Assembly: GCA_027574665.1 (NCBI GenBank) | Contig: CM050657.1 | Coordinates: forward strand, 26,845,408-26,909,407 | DNA length: 64,000 bases | Source of the DNA: Rhynochetos jubatus | Taxonomy: Eukaryota > Chordata > Aves > Eurypygiformes > Rhynochetidae | Direction of reading: 5' to 3' | Shown: positions 48,054 to 64,000 of the stretch, in pieces | How positions within the stretch are numbered: position 1 is the stretch's first letter | Layout: each line of letters begins with the position of its first letter | Position numbers and translations under genes: made by a program | Notes under the pieces: generated by a model | Database searches by the model: none | What the model was told of the DNA's origin: nothing | The model's input: the letters and a program-made list of their open reading frames with translations, nothing else

Positions 48054-49582
48054 ACCGCCCGTGGTGATGCAATGTTAATGCTGATGTTACAGCAGCTTCT
48101 TAGGGAAGTTGTTGATGGTGAAATCTTGTTGCTTGGAGTTTCAAGGTTTGTATGGTTTAGATAAAGACTGAATTAATCTCATCCCACAAATGAAGGATGT
48201 TGGATTGATCTGTTCCCCAGAGGACCTACAAATCTAAGATTCATGAAGCAAGGTTTCTGTCCGTTACTGCTGAAGGATCTTACATGGTTTAAACACTACT
48301 TTTTCAGCTAAAATTCCTTTTCATTAGGGTTTTCAAAGAGGCAGTGAACACAGACATCAGCAAAGAATAATATGCTGTTGGCACTGCATCTTGTGAATGA
48401 AGGTTTAATTTAGAAGGCATTATAAAGTTGTGCATCGTACGCACACGTCGTTACTAGTTGCTTGAGTTATGGTATTGTTTTTAATACATTTGAAAAGTGA
48501 ACTGAGTGGGGTGTGCTTATAGTTCATCTTGCTCTTAGGAGCAAACCACTGATTTTTATAACTGGTAGCTCACTCACCATTGCAGAAATTAATCTTTGGC
48601 CATTATGACAAGTGTCCCTCTTCTGAGATGATTTTAATTACTTTATTGATTTTTTTTTTTTAATCTTTTAGACGGATGGCATCATTTCTTCCCTCCACAG
48701 GAGAATACATGACAAAGTTGCATCAGCGTCTTCTCAAGATATGATAAATCATACTTTAAAAAAAAAAAAGTCAAAGTGAATATCCTGGCATCATTAGGGA
48801 CCCTGGAAAAAGTTACACATCACTTCATAGTACTGTTGCTAGGATTTTGGGGATATTTGGAAGTAATTTTCCAGTACTTGTCAAATACTAGCTACCTTAC
48901 TGTCACGTTTGTTTATCTAACAGGCGTGCCTGTTGCCTGCTGGTGCTGAGGCCGAAATTGTAGGACTGATTGAAAATCAGGAATAAGCAAAGCAGCAAAG
49001 TTCTGTTGCACAGGGCCTGCATGGAGGGAGGTTACAGTTTCCTTCTCTTATGTAGGGGTTGCAGCCTGTGTAGTATTTGGTAAGCATTTCAATGTACTTA
49101 GTGGTTCCCGCATACCGGGCGGTGGCATTACTTGTGTTCTTAGGGCTTGTATGGAGGTTGGTTATTTCCAGTCCAAGGTCATAAAGATTGGTGGTGAGGA
49201 TACGCTTGTGGGCCATCCTCATGTGGTTGGAGAGAATCTTTTAAATTGTGTAATCACATGACACTTTCAGATAAACACATACTATTCACATATCACTCAT
49301 TTAAAAATCCAGGTCCTGAAGTCCTTGGATTCTGTGCTTGTGTTGTGTAGTGGCCAAAGAAATAAAAGTGTTAGTAAGTATTGCAGTCTGTTAAATGGGC
49401 ATAGAAGAGTTTTTCTTCAGGTATTGGGTGTCCTGTTTTGTTTCTAGTAGGGGTTAAGATTTCTAGCCTCATTTCTGCACAAAAAGACCTACTGGGATAT
49501 GGAGTGCAATAATATATAGGAAAATAATGTCCCTGCCAACAGCTACAGAGTTTACCGCTAACATTTTCTTTTCTCTTTTCAG

Positions 49583-50022
<440 letters not shown>

Positions 50023-51867
50023 TGACTTTAGGATCTTTTTCAGAGTGTGTTTACTTTCTTTTGCAACACTTCTACTCCCGGAAAGCAAATCGGGGAGGGC
50101 AGAGAGAAGTTTCTCTTTAGATTAAGTGGGCGTGAAAAGAGTTAAATTACCTAATTCCTGATCTTTTGTTACTCAGTATTTAAAACAAATCTGCACCACC
50201 TTTTTGCATTCTTGGGTGGATATAATTTTTTATGGTTTCAGCCAAAGAAGAAACACAAATGTGTTTTAGCTATTTGGCTTTAATATTCAGCTGTGATGTA
50301 ACTGACTTTGAAGTTTTTCCTTTAGCTGAACTTAAAAAAAGTCTCCCTCTGTGTTATTCTGAACTATAATCAGATAAAGATAGAAAAATTACTAGATTCC
50401 TATATTCCTACATGCCTTTCCAGTAAACTTAATTGTAACTTAAGGTTTTGCCACGTGAATTCAGGGCTTATAAGAAGTTTTTGTTTGGAAAAGGATGGCA
50501 CAGGCTTAAATTGGAAGAGTAGGGGTTTGTTTTGTTTGTTTTTTCTTTCAGTCTCCTTTAAGGTGAACTACTTCACTACTTCTCTGCTAATCTGTAATCA
50601 TGGGTGTGTGTGATGTAATTTCAATATAAAACTGTTGTTTCAAGGGACTGGCTTTTTATAGGCTTTTAAGCTCAGGCCTGTATTGTCAGTTACTGCTTCG
50701 TATTTGTTCAGAGGTATTTAAAAATGCAGTTTTGCCTGAAGAAGCAAGTCAGGATGCCACGAGCAAGATAACGTGCATATGTGCAGTTATGTTACAGGTC
50801 TCCACTTCTGTATTAGAAGTTGTTAACTACATGTTAAAGACATGTTTTAGTTAATACTAGTTTTCCTGAAGAAGAAAAAATTCTCTTTTCATATAATAAA
50901 GGATTCTTAAATACTGCTAGTTTTAATGCTGATACAGGGGTATAATATTTAAAGTAGAACTTGGTTAATATCACGATACATGACAAGGTTTAGTTCTGTT
51001 GAGATCTTTATAGAAGCTTTAATTGCTAGTGAAACTTCCTCCTGGCTGTGGAGTTAATTTTTCAGTATGAAGGAAATGCTGGGAGAAATGGGCACATAAA
51101 ATCTTCTGGGCTGCACGTTTTGCTGCCTCATTGCCCTATAAAGAAACAAAGTTCATGTTGTACGAAGTGGGATTCTGAGCACAAATCAGAATTTTGACTG
51201 CCTCTCGTCTGTGCTCTGTTGTTTAAACGTAATTAGGAACGTAAGGCTTAAGAACTTAGGAGTTTTAGCCTTTTCCGTTATGCAAGCAAAGTATTCTAAA
51301 TGTTGGTGTTGACCTGCTTAAACTATTTGTTTCTAAGTGTTTAGACTTAGGCAAAATTACCTAACGTAGGTAATTTCTAAGCTCGACACAACAGTTCATT
51401 ATGGTTGATTGCCATACTTGCCCTCCTGTTATTTCTCCCAATTTGTGGCATTAACACGCAAGGCTTAATTCCCCTCCTTAAGGAATACAGTGTTTCTTGA
51501 TATGTCATAACATGTTTGAACAAATGAGGAACATGGGAGAATTTAAGAATTAACCTTGTTAATTCTTCCTTTCCTTTGATTTTTGTCTTTCATACCGCCC
51601 ATCTTTTTACTGCCTGGTTCCCTTCAGTAAAAGCAACTTGCCGAGGTTTGTTTGGTGTAGCTATTCAGAAAGGCACATGACAATTTTAGTTCTTGGATAT
51701 AATGCATACAATTCCCTTACCTTGCAGGAGTTACAAAACTTGTTCATTATTCCCTTTTTGGGAATTGAATGCAGCGGTGAGAAAGATCGATAGGTTTTTC
51801 TGATGTCGTCCGCAAGTCAGGGGCAGAGCTGAGTGTTGATCGTGGGTCTGTGTAGTGAGTTGCATTA

Positions 51868-52090
51868 GGGAGGTTTAGATTGGATATTAGGACAAACCTC
51901 TTCATTGAAAGGGCTGTCAGGCATTGGAACAGGCTGCCCAGGGAAGCGGTGGAGTCACCATCCCTGGAGGTGTTCAGGGACCGTGTAGACGTGGGGCTTG
52001 AGGACGTGGTCTAGTGGGTGTGGGAGTGTTGGGTTGATGGTTGGACGGGATGATCTTACAGGTCTTTTCCAACCTTAGTGACTGCGTGAC
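51868..52090 (+). mobile_element. CR1 LINE 3' end, plus strand, old
   Basis: Recognised by ‘ggtttagattggatattaggacaaacctcttcattgaaagggctgtcaggcattggaacaggctgcccaggga’-type text, followed by ‘catccctggaggtgttcaggga’ and ‘gggatgatcttacaggtcttttccaacctta’. It is strongly 5'-truncated and belongs to a different CR1 subfamily from the copies at 38 and 43 kb. Confidence 0.85.
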
Positions 52091-52679
52091 CTGTGTAAGA
52101 GTATGTGTGTCTGCAAATTGCGATGGGCTAGATCAGCCTAATTAATGATTCATTAATGGGGTAAATGTATATCTCAATGTAAAATATTAAGCTTCTCAGG
52201 AGAACTCAGTGTCCTTATACTTCTAGCTAAAATTATTTAAAGCTAGTTATTCAACATCCTTAGGGTCAGATACTGCATTATCTCTGCGAACAGTGATATC
52301 TCTGGTAATCTAACTTCTTGAACTTTTATGGTATTACATTGTTCGAAAGATTGATTTATTCCTGTGCAGTTGCTAAAGTAGCAGACATTCAAGGATATTA
52401 ATAAAATATATGCTACTGCTGAGTTTGCATTTTATAATATTTCGTATGTTTTCTTCCCTTCTGTAGTGACCTTTAATACATAGACTGAAGAGCATACCTA
52501 ATATTAATTTCAGGACAAAAAAACCCTAAAATCAGGAGAAGATAATGTTGAAAATACTTCAGAGGTTAAGATGGAATTAATTTAAGCAGAGCTTAAATTT
52601 GATGTTGCCCAAGAGATGAACTTTAGTCTGTTTGTTGATTATTTTATGTCATCTCAGCGACAGGCTATGTTGTCATGTG

Positions 52680-52800
52680 CTGGCTTTTGGTGTGTGTCTT
52701 GGTGTGTGGATTTTGCTGTGTGTGTGTGTTCTTTTGGTGGTGTTGGGTTTTTATTTTTGTTTGAGCAGTGGGTTTGTGTGTGGTTTTTTTTTTTGTTCTG
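52680..52800 (+). repeat. GT/T-rich low-complexity run
   Basis: The + strand is almost free of A and C apart from scattered bases. It includes TGTGTGTGTGTGT near 52718 and poly-T tracts near 52785. The open frames over it are composition artefacts. Confidence 0.6.
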
Positions 52801-53544
52801 GTTTGTAACCAGAACAGAATTAGTGGAAACATAATAAATAAGACATAATGGGGAGAAGTAGACATGATTTTAGTAGGGGAAAGTGATGCATCTATAGCCT
52901 GTGAGGCTTACGTGAAACAGTAACAAGCACGCGGGCAGGGACGTGGGAATTCAGAACCTAACTCCTTATAGCTGATCCTGAAACTTGCGATGAAGTTGCA
53001 GGAAGGTTCTTGCTGTGACAAGTCATGGAGCACTAATAGGATGTTGGAATACATAAGGCACTGTGTAAATAATACTTTAGGGTGTTTTTTTTTCAGAGGT
53101 GTTCAGCTGCAATCCATGTTTTTACGGGAAAAGGCCAGAACTAGACATTCCAGATGACCTCCTGTGTATTGCTTTGAATATGCTTTCTACAAGGAAATGT
53201 GTTTAATTGGTGATCACTCATTTCCAAATTGTAGTCAAGGTTCTCCAAGCCTTACAAGCTGCTTCTAGGAGGACACTGAAAGGTAACTGAGGTCAGGAAG
53301 TTTAATGATGCTACGTGTCCTGCAGGTCTTTTGAGAACCTTTTCTGATACATTCGCATTAAAATTTGAATATGGTGGTCCTAAAAATCCAGATTCACTGT
53401 GCAGCAAGTATTTAGTCTACTTCTGTACTTTTCTGGGTTTCCAAATATTAATAGAGTGCTGATGTTTAATGACACTTTCCAATGCGTTCAGAGGTAGGTC
53501 AGTATTTTGAGCGGCTTGCAGCTGGAGAGCGGTTAGGAGCTGGT

Positions 53545-53558
53545 GCACTAGAGGGCAG
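53545..53558 (+). promoter_or_regulatory. CTCF-type motif in ACSL3 intron 2
   Basis: GCACTAGAGGGCAG matches the CTCF core CCASYAGRKGGCRS at 13 of 14 positions, with only the first base differing. It has the same orientation as the site at 10120. Confidence 0.5.
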
Positions 53559-56472
53559 CACGTTTCTGTTCAATGTAGTGTTTGGAAGCAAACGTTCAGG
53601 GGTGCCGTCCCTTCTGATCTTAGTGTTTGGTTTTAGGTGTCTGCTTAATCAGTTCTCACTGATCTTCGCTTCTTGGGCCCTTCTTGCAAACTCTTGGGCG
53701 CTCGCTTTCTTTACGTGTGTAAGTAGTTATCTAGCAGGAGTAAGTTGGGAAAGTTGTAAAATTAAACGTGTGGATGTTTAAAAGGTGATGGCACTTAACA
53801 TCAGTCTTAACAGCTGTTTACAGTAGAAGCTGTACACTGGAAAATGTAAGCCGAAGCTACTGAGGGAAGGGCCAGGCAGGGGGATGGATTTGCAAACGTA
53901 CTCAGAAGGAAGGATGAGAGAAACCATAACCTGCTGTGTCCTGCAGAAGCATTATATGGGGAAACGCAGAAGAAAGACGTGGACAGAGGCAGAGTATTAA
54001 TATGTTATAGGGGTGGAAGAGAGAAGTAACACTGGAGGAAGGGAACGTGGGAATTTAAATATACGGAAGGCTGTAAGGAAAGTAAAACTCAAAGTAGTTG
54101 CGTTGAAAAAGGTCTTCTCTTCTGTTTTTACACATCACTGTTATTCAGAAATAGAACTATATTTCTATATATAGAAAAATAGCTGTAACTAACAGTGCTC
54201 TGCTGCCTTTCTGGGCATTTTCTAACCTTTCCAGAAAGGAAAGCACCAATAAAACTTTCGATATAAAGTAGTGAAAGAACATGCTTAAGCAATGAGGGTA
54301 AACTATTTAGGAGAATAAAATGGGAAGAAGCAGGATCAAGTGTTATTAACGGGTCAAAAACAGATTTTTGTGAATGATTTATTATTCCAACTGTAGTGAG
54401 TTATGTAGCAAATGGTAGAAATACACCAAAACCTGTTCACTTACAGGTTGGCAAGCTTACAGAATTACAAGAATCTGATTGTATTTCTTGGCCTGATTAT
54501 TTTGAGAGCAGTGTACTTGAGGTCAGCTGTAGCTAAAATATAATGGTGGAAAGGGTGACACTCCCCCCCCCCAGTTGACTGCTGTAGATTGTTTTCAACT
54601 GCTTGTCAAGACTTTCCAACTCTACCGAAAATAGTGTGTTTGGGGGGAAAAACTGTCCGAAATTGGAATTAAAATTTCAAATTACTGAAATTTGGATGAA
54701 CAGGAAGAGGTACAATATTTTCTTTGGAAGCAGGATAAGTTTCCCACACCAGAAATATCTTGGTGTGTCGAAACTGAAAGGAGCTGCGGGGCTGTAGCGG
54801 TGCGAGCCCTCTGCCCGCCGTGCTGCGGCTGTGGTCAGGCAGCAGTCCTGCTCTGAGTCTCTCACCGGTTACAGCAGAGATGTTCAGTGTGATCTTTCTT
54901 CCCCAGTAAGGTGCTTGGCTCCGAAACAGCCTCTTTGCCCATACAGCTGAGTTTCTCTAAATAAAATGGGGAAAACCTGAGTCGATATCTGTGTGAGAAA
55001 TTTTTCTGGTGAAATTGCTAAGCATTGCTGTTGTTGCCAAGTATTATTCTTTGGTTTTGTTAAAGGATCTTTTCCCATGAAAACATCTGTGGGATTTCCA
55101 AGCAGCTGCACATATACCTGCCCTGAGTTACTGAAGGTTTGTCCTGCTAAACAAGTAGGTTGATGAGCAGTGCACAGCAGGGCTGTAGTAGGTACAACTC
55201 ACCTGATAGTCAAGTTCAGCAGTTTGAAAAAGAGATTTCTTTTATCAAAACAATTAGACTTTCGTTTTCTGTTAGAGGTTGAGAGAGATTTTCAAATTAA
55301 TTTTATTAAGGAAGTGGATGTGGAACTACAGACTCACTGAAACTGTAGTTATGTACCAAAACATTGTTAGATTTTACAGCCCATAAGTTTGAAATTTAGT
55401 TAAAGTTGATAAATGAAATGTGGAAAACAAAATGGGTGAGGAGGAAGTTTGCTTTTCTAGCTTTTTTTTGTGTGTGTGTGTTTGCTTGCATTTATTACTA
55501 ATGCTGTGTAGTCAAAGGAAATGTCTGAAATACTTGACCAATAAAGACTATATTTCTCACAGTTGTCAAGGTGCTTGCATAACTAGGTGTGTAAGGTGTA
55601 ATTAGTTTGTGTAAACCATCTTCATTCTAATCTGTATGTGAAAATCTCTAGGATACCTTCAAGGAAATACCCAGTCATTCAGGGCGTACATAGCGTGCTG
55701 CAAGGTGCAAGTGCACACATAGAAATCTGTGATAGCTGGTGTGACCTCTAAATTCAGATCTGATTCTACTGTCCACCAGCTTTCCTACGTGGAAGAAAAG
55801 TGAGATTGCTTAATGTTTGCCACAAGACTTTCCAGTAATTTCCAGTCTAGTCTTCTGTCCCACTTGTGTTTAACAATAAAAAAGGGCAAAAAGATTACTC
55901 GTCTCTGCCCTGACGTTTGTGTCGGAACAAACAAAGGGAAAGGGATTTCACAATTTTGACTGAGGACCCTTTTTTTACTGCTTTCTGGATTCCAGTTTAT
56001 TTCTTTTTTTTTTAATAGTAGTGAACATCTACATATCATACTTGTGTAGGAGAATTGTAGCTCAGATGTCCAAGACAGCAAATGTAGAAGATGTATTGTA
56101 TTAGCTAGTGCTTGTCACCCTTTACTTAAAATAAAACCAGCCTTTGTAAAAACTAAAGATATATGGGTCAGATAATGGGCCTTTCGGAGAGCTTCTGAAG
56201 CTCCAAAACGTGGTGGGAATTGTGTGCTTTCCTAATGTGAAAATAGAAACTGAGGTGATAACACGTGTGGAGATACTGCAGTATTTGTGTTGGAACTTCC
56301 ACAGTCCCTGTAGTTTTTGGCAAGAATATTATTCATTATCTTGAGTAAACGGCTGTTATAATTCAAGCAAATATTACTTCAAACATCTGTGGTTTCTTCA
56401 TGTGGATGAAGATGTAGTAGGGCATGTGTTAAGGATTTTGGTTTTCTAAATTGAATTTATTATTCTTCTTAG

Positions 56473-64000
<7,528 letters not shown>

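Larger units (their letters stand above)
30427..49582 (+). other. ACSL3: ACSL3 intron 1
   Basis: This is an intron of about 19 kb between the non-coding first exon and the first coding exon. It carries CR1 copies at 33.69-34.30, 37.95-38.29 and 43.13-43.56 kb. It also contains several unexplained coding-like blocks, mainly on the minus strand at 39.3-40.06, 44.4-45.07 and 47.4-48.05 kb, listed separately. Elsewhere nothing is recognised. It may include further untranslated ACSL3 exons, which cannot be found without transcripts. Confidence 0.65.

Overview
This window looks like bird nuclear DNA. The evidence is several 5'-truncated CR1 LINEs, two of them ending in the avian ATTCTRTG-type tail, together with compact introns and two vertebrate lipid-metabolism genes recognised from conserved exons. 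No prokaryotic features, tRNA, rRNA or CRISPR arrays were seen. Both recognised genes lie on the + strand.

Layout. (1) Positions 1 to about 5170 hold the 3' end of MOGAT1: the penultimate coding exon (1301-1500), the last coding exon (4540-4694) and a 3' UTR with a possible AATAAA at 5147. The earlier exons lie upstream of the window. (2) Positions 5.2-29.8 kb form an intergenic interval of about 25 kb with no recognised gene. It contains a minus-strand CR1 (8.89-9.38 kb), an orphan CpG island at 9.87-10.28 kb with a near-consensus CTCF motif, and several AT-rich stretches that could be conserved non-coding DNA. (3) Positions 29.8-31.0 kb are a CpG-island promoter with GC box, NRF1-like, ETS and NF-Y (CCAAT) motifs, followed by a strong splice donor at 30427. 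This is read as the ACSL3 promoter and untranslated first exon. (4) Positions 30.4-49.6 kb are ACSL3 intron 1, with three CR1 copies and an unexplained set of minus-strand protein-like open blocks, some bordered by good splice signals. (5) ACSL3 coding exons lie at 49654-50004, 56473-56650 and 62724-62833. They encode about the first 213 residues, and the gene runs off the right edge.

How the genes work together. MOGAT1 transfers an acyl group from acyl-CoA to monoacylglycerol to make diacylglycerol at the ER. ACSL3 makes acyl-CoA at the ER and on nascent lipid droplets. The two neighbours therefore act in successive steps of neutral-lipid synthesis. The same order and orientation (MOGAT1 then ACSL3) is known in human 2q36, which supports orthology.

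The most interesting unexplained signals are the minus-strand coding-like blocks inside ACSL3 intron 1, the CTCF motif in the orphan CpG island, and an in-frame upstream ATG plus stop just before the ACSL3 start. None could be tested by database search here.
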